Below are positions 44,960-56,479 of a stretch of 64,000 nucleotides of DNA, piece by piece (position 1 is the stretch's first letter; the number at the start of each line of letters is the position of its first letter). The notes under the pieces are model-generated. The model made no database searches and was not told the DNA's origin. It saw only the letters and a program-made list of their open reading frames with translations. The stretch lies in contig OX465283.1 of assembly GCA_949987705.1 (NCBI GenBank), forward strand, positions 5,188,207-5,252,206. Reading direction: 5' to 3'. The position numbers and the translations under genes are program-made. Origin of the DNA: Thereva unica (Eukaryota; Arthropoda; Insecta; Diptera; Therevidae).

Positions 44960-45935
44960 TGAAGCCAGCCTTTGAGTTGAGTTGAGTGGATCTAGTTTCT
45001 ACTCGATCGCTGTTAATTACTGTGCTTCTATGAGCCAAGGTAGAGTTTTCGTTGAGTAAAAAGAAAGCTTTTCCCCTCGAGTTAACTCGATGCTGTTTCC
45101 ATGACGGTACTGGGTGAAGTGATGTAAATAAATTTACATCGTTTCTCCGTTAGTATTTGTGTAGTAAACGCACTTAAACACACTATATGCAAAACCCACC
45201 TTAACCGGACTGGTTTCGTCGAGTTTTCTTGGATTTAACGAAACTTTACTCAAACCCTGTTTTCATGGGCGCTTAATCTGATTAAACTCAAGGTAAACTC
45301 TGCATGGAACCTCAGTATAGGTTCAAAAGTTGAGCCGAGGTTAAGTTGAAATTTCAACCACCGTATGTGTATGAAAACGAGTTGAGTTGAAATAGAGTTG
45401 AACTGACATCAAAAAATATCCTCAAATTTTGGTGTGAAATTATCAGGCAGAAGGCAGACAAATAAAACAAATGACATTTCAACCCATTTACAACTTAACC
45501 CGCGTATTTTACTGAGTTTCCATGAACCAGGGTAGAGTTTTCGTTAAATAAAAAGAAAGCTTGTTCTTTCAAGATTACTCGATGCCGTTTCCATGACAGT
45601 TCTGGGCTGAACTGACAGCAAAATAATTTTGAATTATGTCGCCTTTAGTGTGTCTGCAGTAAAGGGTACTGAAACACCCACATATGCAAAACCCGGCTAA
45701 ACCAGACTGGCCTCGTTGAGTTTACTTGGATTTAACGAAACCTTACTCAACCCCCGTTTCTATGGGCGCTTAATCCGAGTAAACTCAGGGTAAACTATGA
45801 ATGGAAACTCACTATATGAGGCGAAATATCAACCCAACCCAGGTTGGAGGGGCGAGTTAAGTGGACCCAGTTTCAACTCGACCGCTGTTGAACCTGAGCT
45901 GAACCTAGTCATAAACGGTATTCATGGCAAGTAAA
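44960..45935. repeat. Diverged tandem duplication, unit about 495 bp
   Basis: Blocks GGTAGAGTTTTCGTT, CTCGATGCYGTTTCCATGAC, TTGGATTTAACGAAAC, ATGGGCGCTTAATC and AACTCARGGTAAACT occur in the same order near 45040-45300 and 45530-45800. A GTGGACCCAGTTTCAACTCG-like block occurs at 44985 and 45870, so parts of a third unit flank the pair. There is no coding potential. Confidence 0.55.
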
Positions 45936-48045
45936 TCCGGTTTTATCGGTGAGAGGGAAGGATACGGAAGAAATTAACGAATAAAACCGGGTTTACTTTA
46001 CTCAACATACTTATGGCATCGAGTGAGCCTACTCAGTAATAGCCGCGGTTTTTGGTCTTAAAACTCAAGCAAGAAAAGCCCCATTCTTAAAATAATTGAA
46101 TTATTGAATTTCATTTAGAATTCATTAAATAGTATTCATATCATGCCTTGATATTAGATAATTTCATTAGGGTAGAAAATCCTGCTCGAGAGTCTCCCAT
46201 ATGTAATTGCCTCCTTACATTATATCGAAAGGCAAAAATTGAGCAAAAAAAATTGCATCACACTTGGGACTCGGAAGTACACGTGCCAAAAATTTTTACG
46301 AGTTCACCACCCTCTTAAACGCGCACCCCCACCCCTTCCGAACCGTGGTAAAAAAAGTTGTGTTCAGAAAGACATCGTCATCTAAAAAATCCCCACAATT
46401 TGGAAGGAAAATGAAGGAAACTCCGAAAATCCCTCGGGGATGTGCCTTCAGCACTTTCCGCAGAGCGAGCAGGGAAAGATGAGTAGTAGTAAAAATTTAC
46501 ACGTGAAGCCCATTGCCAGCAGTTCAGCGAGGAGCGTTGGGGGCACGGGAGCCTGCTGTCTACGCTGGGCCACGTTTGAAGGGAAACCCATTTGGGTGCT
46601 TCTCGGGAAGCGCACACGAAAAAAGGCAATTTTGCGCCTTTCCACAGGCTTGCACGCTTCGCGATTACAATACGGCAACGGCTGGGAGCTGGGAAATGGC
46701 GCGCTTTGTCATTTACATGTTCGCTCCTTAGGGCAGACACGTGTCGCCGTTTTTCGATATATGCGGAATTGAACAGCCACATTCCGTGAGGGATCTACTA
46801 GCAGAGGTAGCGCGTCGGAATCTGTATGTATCTCGCGAGCCCGCGCATTGGCATCCGCGGTGAACGATGGTGGAAACGGGAAGTTGTATCCTGTGAAAGC
46901 TCTTGTTTGAGCGCAATCAATTCTGCGAGTTTCCTAGATTGAAGGGATGAAACGTTTTATGTGCGGATTCCCGCTGGTTGAAAGTAGTTTCCGCCACACT
47001 TTCAGCTCAATTGCAGGACCTCTTAGGGCACATTGTATGGCATTAGGGCAAGTGACTGGGGCCAGCTGTGGGACAAGGAAACTTTTTGTGTTTAAATAGG
47101 CCTTCAGCGCTACCTAAGGGTCAGGTTCTTAATTATAAGAAATTTAAACTTTTGTCGAGTTGAAAAAGGTACGACTCACCTTCAGCCTTTGTTTTTATTT
47201 TTCCTGCTTCAAGTTTGGAAGGCCCTTGGAAGTTGGGGCTTACTTCCTCAGGGAAATCTTAGGTAATACCAAAGAAATTTCTTTAAGGTAAACTTCTGCC
47301 ATACTCCTTTTTTTTTCTATTTTTCGTTCACAAATCAAATCAATTTACGCAATTAATAGAAATACTTATTAGAGTAAAAACAGTAAAAAAATAGCATCAC
47401 AACTCAATGTGTACACAAAGCAACAACCTCGTCAGAGCGATTATCTCTAAAAATACAAGTGCCATCTATAGGACATTATAAATAACCTTTAAGACGTCGC
47501 TTTCACATTTCAAAAATATTGTTGGTTTAGCACCTGTCAGGCGGGAAATAGAAATGAGTTAGCGCCTTCGTACTTTGTATCAAGTATTTTTAAATAAAAT
47601 CGACGTCGGCGTAAATTATATTTGTCACCATTGTTTGGATAAAATAATTTTGCCCTGTCAATGAGCAGCCACTGAGGCATTAGGATGATTCAGAACCTCA
47701 TGCAGCGCTGCAATCACAAGTGTTTGCATCCACTGAAACTAGTAAAATGACGAGAAAAGCAGCATCGGACTAGCGTGCTGCAGGTTCATCTCACATGTCC
47801 TAATTTGTTGCACGCTGTCAAATTTGAGGCTCTGCTTCTGATACGGGCCAATTGGAAGTGGTGTGAAATTGCAGCGGATTTCGAATTTCAACGAAGTGAC
47901 AGCGAGTGAAACAATGTCAATTAAAGGGGTATTTTTTATTTATTAAATTTCCACTATTTATTCATTTCAACTTTCTTAGGGAAGTTAATGTTATCTGTCC
48001 GAAAATTAAAATCGTAATTTTCAACGTATTTTCAATTTTCATGGT
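45936..48045. other. Unassigned DNA
   Basis: Overlapping frames at 46378-46790 on both strands come from a GC-richer patch and none resembles a known protein. No repeat ends were found. Confidence 0.35.
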
Positions 48046-48095
48046 CCCAGTAGCACCGCTCGGACCGCCAGCTAACGAATCAAAGTAGAAGAAGT
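48046..48095 (+). mobile_element. RTE-like family A tail abutting a second copy
   Basis: AGCACCGCTCGGACCGCCAG, CTAACGAATCAAAGTAGAAG and AAG form the 3' terminus of family A. It is followed at once by an internal start of the next copy (48096). This indicates head-to-tail insertion at the AAG tail. Confidence 0.6.
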
Positions 48096-49506
48096 GCTTC
48101 TGATAGCGAACGAAACACGTCGATCTCAAGCAATACCGACGATTGGACAAAGAGAGTTCAACAGAAAATGAAATCGGAACGAGAAGCATACTGGAATAAC
48201 GTTGCGGCCGATATGGAAGAAGCGGCGTCGAGACTGTACCATATAATCCGGCGGTTAGGCGGCAAAACAACATCAACAAATGACAACATCAAAAGATCCC
48301 ATGGAACATTCGTGACTTCTCCCCATGGGTGGGTGCCTGCGGCGCTGGAGAGAAATCTTCCATCAGCTCTACAACCATGATCCGCCACAACGTCCAGCAG
48401 TCGAATCGCCGATTATCGAACAGCCGACGAATCAATTTCTCGATACCGAACTGACAATTATCCAGGTGAAGACGGCAATAAAATCGCTGAAAAATGGAAA
48501 AGCGTCGGGAATAGACCAAGTAACCGCCGAAATGAGGTGGGTGATGTCTTATCACAACGACTTCATGTTCTCATGACACACATATGGCATTCGGATCGTG
48601 TCCCGTCGGGATGGAAGAAAGCGATCGTTGTGCCAATTTTGAAGAAAGGCGATAGTCGGGAATGCAAAAATTATCGGTATTATCAGTATTGGCCTCCTTT
48701 CGATCGTCGGCAAAGTATTGACGAAAATTATACAATCGAGGATACAGAAACATCAAGGGCAAACAAGCCGGAAAGAACAAGCGGGATTTAGACCGCATCG
48801 AGGATGTATTAATAAAATATTCGCTCTCCGTCAGGTAATGGAAAAAAGAATTCGTTGAGGCAAACGAACTGTCGTCGTTTTCATCGATTTCAAATCCGCT
48901 TTCGATTGCGTCGATTTTAACAGCTTTCCTTAGGCCTTGGAAACCGAACACGTGGCATTAAAAATCATCCAACTCCTCCAAGCGTCTTACGATGGCTCAA
49001 CCAGCAGCGTTCGTATTCGAAGCGACTTATCCGAGGAGTATCCGATTCAAACGGGGGTCCAACAGGGAGACGTCACTTCGCCACGTTGTAATCGACGCGA
49101 TTATGCGAGAAGCTTTCGATGAACGACGCGGAGTTCGATACGACGACAACTTCGTCACCGGCTTGATGTTCGCTGACAATAGCGCTGTCTTCGCCGACAT
49201 GGATGCCGAAACAACGGACATCATATACGACATTTGCCGTACCGCCCAGTCATACGGGTTTAAAATCAATGCGGAAAAGACCAAAGTGCTTACAATGGAT
49301 GGATCGAGGGCCAGGGTTCACCTCGATGGAACCTAAACCGAACAGGTCCCGATGTTCAAATATTTGGGATTATCGATTATCAGTTATCGAGGCTCGAGAC
49401 GTCGCTAAAAGTCGTCGCGAATGGAAACGAGTTGTGAATAGAGTTCGAGATGACAGCAGCAGTTGTGGGGACGTTCCGCTTCGACCGGCAGCTAACAGAT
49501 CAAAGA
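48096..49506 (+). mobile_element. RTE-like family A copy A5 (linker, RT, 3' end)
   Basis: This is the most complete reverse transcriptase of family A in the window. It reads KSLKNGKASGIDQVTAEM (48484-48535), WKKAIVVPILKKGDSRECKN (48612-48670), EQAGFRPHRGC (48776-48810), VVVFIDFKSAFDCVDF (48872-48919), LQASYDGSTSSVRIRSDLSE (48975-49035), QTGVQQGDVTS and GLMFADNSAVFADMDAE. The catalytic FADD is changed to FADN, and the LLFN segment after QGD is lost. The C-terminus jumps to the ORF end and the 3' tail enters the 160-bp array. It is inactive. Confidence 0.82.
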
Positions 49507-50263
49507 GGATGGAGGAGTTCTTGGAGAGGACTAGTTTACCCTAGTTGACTCTGGTAGTCTGCAGGTTTTCATATCGCTCCCTTCGCTTGCTTTAGTCTGT
49601 AAGGGTGAACGGACAGCTTACTTTGTGGGGACGTTCCGCTTCGACCGGCAGCTAACAGATCAAAGAGGATGGAGGAGTTCTTGGAGAGGACTAGTTTACC
49701 CTAGTTGACTCTGGTAGTCTGCAGGTTTTCATATCGCTCCCTTCGCTTGCTTTAGTCTGTAAGGGTGAACGGACAGCTTACTTTGTGGGGACGTTCCGCT
49801 TCGACCGGCAGCTAACAGATCAAAGAGGATGGAGGAGTTCTTGGAGAGGACTAGTTTACCCTAGTTGACTCTGGTAGTCTGCAGGTTTTCATATCGCTCC
49901 CTTCGCTTGCTTTAGTCTGTAAGGGTGAACGGACAGCTTACTTTGTGGGGACGTTCCGCTTCGACCGGCAGCTAACAGATCAAAGAGGATGGAGGAGTTC
50001 TTGGAGAGGACTAGTTTACCCTAGTTGACTCTGGTAGTCTGCAGGTTTTCATATCGCTCCCTTCGCTTGCTTTAGTCTGTAAGGGTGAACGGACAGCTTA
50101 CTTTGTGGGGACGTTCCGCTTCGACCGGCAGCTAACAGATCAAAGAGGATGGAGGAGTTCTTGGAGAGGACTAGTTTACCCTAGTTGACTCTGGTAGTCT
50201 GCAGGTTTTCATATCGCTCCCTTCGCTTGCTTTAGTCTGTAAGGGTGAACGGACAGCTTACTT
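49464..50263. repeat. Tandem array, five identical 160-bp units
   Basis: Units start at 49464, 49624, 49784, 49944 and 50104, each with TGTGGGGACGTTCCGC, and the last ends at 50263. By eye all five are identical. The first 43 bases of the unit are the 3' end of family A (GACGTTCCGCTTCGACCGGC, then AGCTAACAGATCAAAGA). The remaining bases are not seen elsewhere in the window. The array begins exactly in copy A5's tail, so a retroelement end was captured into a satellite-like array. Confidence 0.92.
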
Positions 50264-52624
50264 TGCCTTATTGAACAGTCTGCTAATTTTCCTTCGCATT
50301 GCAGCAGGCACTTTTCGTGACGACTTGGTGGAAGAGACTAGGTGTTTCCTAGTACTTTGCTAGATTTCTTGATAGAGAAAATGGCGTTTGTATCGTATTT
50401 CTCGTTCTTTTTCTTGACTAGTACCCAATCTGTCAAGACAATGGTGAATGGTCCCAACCCTCAATCTGAGATTAATGGGTGAGACGTGCGCGGTCGAGCA
50501 GCAAGACTCTGATGGAAATCTTTGAAAGAGAAGCTTGTGTTAAAATTCAAAGAAATATATTTTTTACTTATTACCAAAGGCTGCCATTTTCTCAGAACTG
50601 TCAAACCCAGCACAATAAGTGTCATGATGTGCGACCAACTTCAAAGTACAATCATTTCATGTATGTGCACGAGTATTCTTGTTACATGTGGTAAAGCCCG
50701 TTTTCTACGTTAGTCTCGGTCTACACGGCAGAGAGTTCACCAGGCGTAACTTTCTTGTCTTTACATGGAGATATGAAAGTTGTATGTATTTCTTCTTCTT
50801 CCCTTTTATAAAGTGGTGGTTATTCATGTTTCTTCTTGTGTTATTTGTGTTAGTTTTCATGCCGAAAATCTTTGTTGAAATGTTACAACTGGTCCCTCTT
50901 ACCGTTTTGCCCCTCTCTTCTAAAAAATCGGTTCTACATAGGGAATCATCGTGGAGTTATGGCCATTGTATGGGAAGCATTCTTAAGGCAGCGAATTAGT
51001 GCTGCTTCTAAAAAGGCCAGAAATAAATTCAACATAAATAATTTAACAAAAATACCCTTATCATCATTGCGTAAAAATGTGCCACCTCCTAGGACATCAG
51101 TTCAGTACCCCGCTGCTGTTCATTATTTATTTTTCGTAGGCGCGCGTGTATTATAAATCTTGATTCCGAATGCAACACCACTGTGCCACCCAAGGAATCT
51201 CTCAAGAGTCAAGGCACATGCACCTTATCGCCGCCAATTCTCTTCCACCGCCATGAATAACACAATAGCTCTCAACGCTTCCCGACGACATCGCTAACAG
51301 CTACGAGTCTCTAGCTTAGCACCGCGGCTCCCGCCATCGCCGCCGCCGCCGCCACCATTGCAACGCGCGAAAAACAAAAGGAAGCTTTTAGCCATTGATT
51401 ACCATTGCGAATTCAGACTTCAGCACGTTTCGCGCTGTGTCCCGCTCCCATCATCTGGCACTGCTCCCGCTCTCTTGCCAAATGCGAGGCGGTTGAGACC
51501 GGTTCCATCCATGTGGATCTAATTTTATCGCTTCCACGTGTTACTCATTAGCAAAACATGAGATTGGCCAGAATTAAAAAGCAACAAACAAAAAAAACAT
51601 TTCGCAAAAACACAAATTTGCAAACAGCGTTTTGTTTGCGAGGTGGTGTAAGAGCGAGACGTTTTCGACAATGATTCCGACAATTTCGACTACTCGCCCG
51701 TGTGGCATGTGGCCCCCTACAGGAACAAGGAGGGACGAAGTTTGGCAGCTGGGGAGCTTTTTTAAACGCCGCAAGTTCCGAAAATGCTCGTTTGTGTTGT
51801 GGGCAGCCCTCCGCCCACCACATATGCATGACAGCCAATCTCGGTATTCTCATTACGAATTTTTTTCCCCAATTTTTTCGGATCACAAATTCTAGCTAAC
51901 GGTGACAATTACAACTCGAATTACGAATTCGCTTGATTTTGGCACGTTTGACACTTGGCTGTCACGCGACGGCCAATCCTGTAAGTATTCACGTGTCGCG
52001 CGGGGAGTTGTGTTACAGAACCGCTTTAATTTTCTTGAACTGTTGAACTCTTGAACTCTGCCCCTATTTATTATGAATTTGGGACACTTTCGGTTAATGG
52101 CACTTATCGCCATGCTCCCTCCCCAACGCCCTCTCTCGCTGGGAGCGATGATGTGCTAGCGCTTCATTGATTTTTATACAAATGTCTCGCATGCGGCATT
52201 ATGAGGCGAGGCGAGGCGTTGATAATGTGAACAAAGCAGGTCAAAGACGTATGGCGCTGTGGTGGAGAGTGTTGATGGGAATGATTATTTTTTTGAATAT
52301 TTTAGCAATATTTTTACATTTTTGACATTTAAAGTGTTTTAATTATTTCTATGACTTTTTAGATGTGTCCGAGGCGGGGGTTCATGGCGAATGAGAGGTA
52401 AAAATATAATGATGGATTCGAAATGTGTTTTTTGGCTCAAACTAAAAATATCATCTCATAACTTTGCGACACGTGTCTTTACTTTTAGATGGCGCTGTTA
52501 TAACTAATCCTCGCTGATGGCCGCGCGGCTTCGTTCGCAGAAACACATAATTGGTATCTTTTGTCATGATACCTTAATGGTATTAATTTTTCAGGAACCC
52601 CCTGGATACAGAATTTCTGCTAGT
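50264..52624. other. Unassigned DNA
   Basis: No exon with supporting splice sites or domain was found. Positions 51330-51370 include a CCG-repeat tract. Frames at 51548-51899 overlap on both strands and are unconvincing. Confidence 0.35.
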
Positions 52625-52745
52625 CTCATAGATGACTAGACTTTCAAGTAGACTTTTTGTGTGTGATAAACTAAGCTTAGAAGTCATGCCGTTCGTCATG
52701 CCGCTCAGGTCATGGTGCAATGTATGTAACCTAAGTTCGAAGACT
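52625..52745 (-). repeat. SINE-like repeat S2, copy 5
   Basis: The reverse complement includes TACATTGCACCATGACC, GCGGCATGACGAACGGC and CTTAGTTTATCACACAC. The order matches the other S2 copies, with more divergence. Confidence 0.45.
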
Positions 52746-53457
52746 AGGAGAGTATATGATAGTTTTCTAGGTGTGAGCGAGCTAGTCCTGCATTACGGAA
52801 AAATTATTGACGTGCCGGCAGGAGGACATTAATTTTGTGAAACAGACGATCAATTTTGTCAAAACCGCTACATTCCTACCCTGGCTCAATGAACCTGGGG
52901 AGCCCCGAACGTTGATGGCGTGATGATGCACCTTGATGACCAGTCCTGATAAACCAGTTGTATTCATGGCAGGAAAATCAAGAATGGGCTTGACATCCCG
53001 GTTGTTCCAATTGGCCATGAGTCAACAATCATGAAAGAAAAGAGCGTGTGATGGGTTTGGTTTTAAGTTAAGTTCAGATTCTTGAGTTAAAATTTAAACT
53101 GTCTGTCTGTCCATCGAGTAGGTTGTAGACTCGGGAATTGGGAGACTCGTGAACTGATTGTAGACTCGTGAGCTGAAGCGAAAAGTGGTGACTAAATAAA
53201 TAATGAATTAAAAGGCGATAAATAGGGGTTAGGCCGAATGTTCCCGATCCAGTCTCATGTTAGTAACGGTACTGGATTATACTGGATTGATTGATATCGA
53301 AGTGTGACTGGCACAGAGCTTGAACAAGAGCGAAAGTGTGAATACGCCGATTTCCTTTCCTATAAAACTACTGTGGAACGAGACTGGCATTAGACTGGAC
53401 CAGGAACGGCACGATAGTGTGGATCGGACCTAAGTGTTCATTAGGCACTACTTACAT

Positions 53458-54024
53458 CAGGGGTTCCCAACCTTGTGCCCGCGGGCGCATATGTGCCCAC
53501 GAAGATATTTAATTGTGCCCGCGACAAAGGGCTAAAATACGGAAAAAAACAAATCTTAAAAATAAAAAAAATTTAAAAGTTACTTTAATTTTAAAAATCT
53601 TGCTAGATGTAGTGAGAAATTCGCTAAATTGGCTACACTAATATCTGTCTAATCCACCACGCGAATTAGACCCTTAGACCCTAACTTTGTCGGTTAGTTC
53701 CCACGATTTGGTCGCATTTTTATTGTTTTTCTCGCTAAGTAGCTTTGAGTAAAACTGACTTGCTTAGTACGAAAAGCAATAAAATCGCGACCAAACCGCC
53801 ATCCAATATGAAAGGAGCCTTACAATCATGACTTTCCCGGCGTCTTTATTGTATTATTATAGTAGTATAATATTAGTTGTCACAGCGTGCGGTCGTTGTA
53901 AACTCTTACTGTTATCATCAGGTGCTAGCGATGTGTTGTGTTTTTTTTTAAATCCGACTTGTGCCCCCCAGTTTGTTTTGCAATCTCGAATGCGCCCGCA
54001 CCACAGAAAGGTTGGGAACCCCTG
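53458..54024. mobile_element. hAT-type MITE with 8-bp target duplication
   Basis: The element starts CAGGGGTTCCCAACCTTG and ends AAGGTTGGGAACCCCTG. The octamer ACTTACAT lies directly on both sides (53450-53457 and 54025-54032). An 8-bp duplication with CAGGGGT-type ends is diagnostic of hAT elements. The 567-bp interior has GTGCCC/GGGCGC-rich subterminal motifs and no transposase. Confidence 0.88.
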
Positions 54025-54114
54025 ACTTACATATAGCAATTTTCCTATGAGCCACGAAATTTTCCACTAAGGTGTACCCAGACACCTAATATTGATCTAT
54101 CGTTTTTTTTATTA

Positions 54115-54548
54115 TTTTTTGATGTGGAAGAAAGTCCCTTTGTACTGTCGACAATCTATTTTTTTCGTACACATAGCAATTTCGGAAGATAGTGAGAAAG
54201 AAAAATGAAGGAAGGAACTGCCACAACCACGCCGCGATATTTTATTCCACGTATTCTCAACCATTACTATCGCGACATCGAGAAACAACACGCTGGAGTT
54301 TTATGCCTCCTGAAACGAGTTGGATCTCAACAACTAGCCGATGATATGAGTTTGGTGGAGCGGGGAAGGACTAGCGAAGGATATGGCAGGAGGAATCAGG
54401 AATGAAAAGAGGGAAGAAGAAAGAAGGAAAGCTATGTAGGTGAGAAAAGTGGGAAAGACGAAGGATCGTGGTGCTGCCGGGATTCTAGCCCGAGACCTCT
54501 GCAATTGTGGCCAGGCGTCTTATTCCGTAGACAACTGAGGTCCCGAGG
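54115..54548 (-). repeat. tRNA-headed SINE (S1, copy 2)
   Basis: The reverse complement starts CCTCGGGACCTCAGTTGTCT. Its B-box is decayed (GGGCTAGAATCCCGG). It follows S1 copy 1 through the body (AGGAGGCATAAAACTCC and CGCGGCGTGGTTGTGGCAG) to the 3' domain with TTGTCGACAGTACAAAGGG and ACATCAAAAAA. It is more diverged than 37579-38052. Confidence 0.7.
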
Positions 54549-54559
54549 GAGTGATTGCA

Positions 54560-56470
54560 GCATTTACTATGAGGTAAAGGTCACGATTTGTTTTGTAATA
54601 TTTTTGTAATATCTTATAAATACGTGCCTGTGGGCGAGTCGTGGTTATGAAGAATCGCGCACTCTTGTAGGATGGGGGTTACTAAAGACCAACAGAAAAA
54701 CACAAGATTAGCGGCAAAAACAGCTCAAACAGGACCAATCCTCCGCGCCAGTTTTTTCTATGTTTTTTTCACGTTCATGGAAAGTTATTCAGCCTTATTC
54801 TCGTTGTCGAATCATCCAAGTGAGATTTGCCTTACGTGGCGTCACGTCGCTTTGAAGTTGGATCTACATATCTCACATTTTCCGTTGCTCCGTATCACAT
54901 ATCCCGATCAGTTCTGTCGCAGATTTTTAATACGCGTTTTACATTTGTGACGAATTCTTTCGCAGCCAAAAACAATCATGACTTTTAACTCATTCATTAT
55001 CAAACAAAGCAACAACAACTAAATTAGCAAACAAATAAATTTGAATAAAACTTTTCTAAACCTTCCACGAAAAACCAAGCAAATCCAAATAAACAAACAT
55101 TTCAGTTACACATAACCTCAAATTTTACTTACAATCAGCTGTTTCATCACCCTGCCACAGAAATAGTTGAAGTTCGTTCAGCTCTACGTCATGACGGTAA
55201 GATGTCACAGAGATTGTTTCGTATTGGTTGAAATTGTAAAAAGGAACAGTGCAACAGAAAAACGTCGGATATATGTAAATCCACCTTGAATGTGGTGTTC
55301 TCGTTGGCGAGTGACGGGGCACCGAGGAACACTGTAAAGTGGAACCCATTTTCATTTGACAATTGAGTTTGGTATTATTTAACAGTTCGCCGTTTGTTGT
55401 GAAAAAGGCGCAAGAATTTGTAAAAATAAATAAATAAAATGAGTTAATTTGTGTTTCGGACGTTAATTTTCTATAATTTCTGCTTCCATTTTGCTAAAGA
55501 TAGAACTGTGGATACCTACCTACAATGGTATCGACAAAATTTTCACTTGACACTTTCACCTAGTGAAAATTAGAATTCGACGTTTGTCAATCTAGTCGCC
55601 AGGTGTCACTTAGATTGACAATGGCTGTATGTCAAATTTGCAACTTTTAAAAACGGACGGAACGGATTGGTTCTGGTTTGAGCCTCTACTCATTGAGCTT
55701 AAGAAAACTGAAGTGTATCATTCCAAAGGTGCTGCAGTTCAGTTGCAGTTGCTGTTATATTCTTTGAATAGAGAAGATAAGGAACCGAAAATAGCGTACA
55801 TGTACACGGATTTGAGGGAAGCACTTGGGATCAAGAAATTTTCTCTCTAATTCCTCCCTCTACTTTAACCACAACAACAAAATACATTCACTTTAACCAC
55901 AACAACAAAATACATTGTCAATCCCGGACATAGGCGTAGTGAAATTTGTTCAGGTTTTGCGAAGGGTCTGCTTCAAACATTTGGCCAAGTGAAGCGTTCT
56001 CACCGAGATGGTTGCTGAGAAACGATACCCCTCCCGGTTTTTGAATGAATATAACACAGCTACTGACCGGGATTGACACAAATACGTAAAGAATGCTATG
56101 CATTAGTGTTGCCAAAATGCTTCCCCGTGTTTAATAAATTGCACTTCCTCGTCTTCTCTATTCAGAGGTTATATTCTTCCCATCTGCTGTGGTGGATGGA
56201 TGGTGTTTATTTATTTGCATGCATGTTGTGTGGATGGTGTTAATGGTGTGTTCCTAGCAATATCATAATATTAAGTAAATTAGCAAATTTACCAACTGGC
56301 GCTCCATTTTGGTATTTCTTTTAACTGTCACCTGTCAAATAAAATAGATACATTGTCCCAAAACGTAACCCAACAATATTTAAGTGCAATAAAACTATTT
56401 TTACAAAATTATTGCCATAAGTCCACTTAAAATGCGACACAAATGCTGAATACAACACCGCGTGTGAATG
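54560..56470. other. Unassigned DNA with a 28-bp tandem duplicate at 55862-55917
   Basis: The unit ACTTTAACCACAACAACAAA plus ATACATT occurs twice in a row. Positions 55625-55690 repeat the 38300-38380 block. No gene is supported. Confidence 0.4.
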
Positions 56471-56479
56471 CCACTAATA

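Noticed and set aside
46378..46916. Overlapping open frames on both strands in a GC-rich patch
   Set aside because: Six frames overlap here, none with a recognisable domain or splice context. This is expected by chance in GC-richer DNA.
49464..50263. CRISPR-like array
   Set aside because: The 160-bp units are directly adjacent with no variable spacers, and the host is a eukaryote. It is a tandem satellite.
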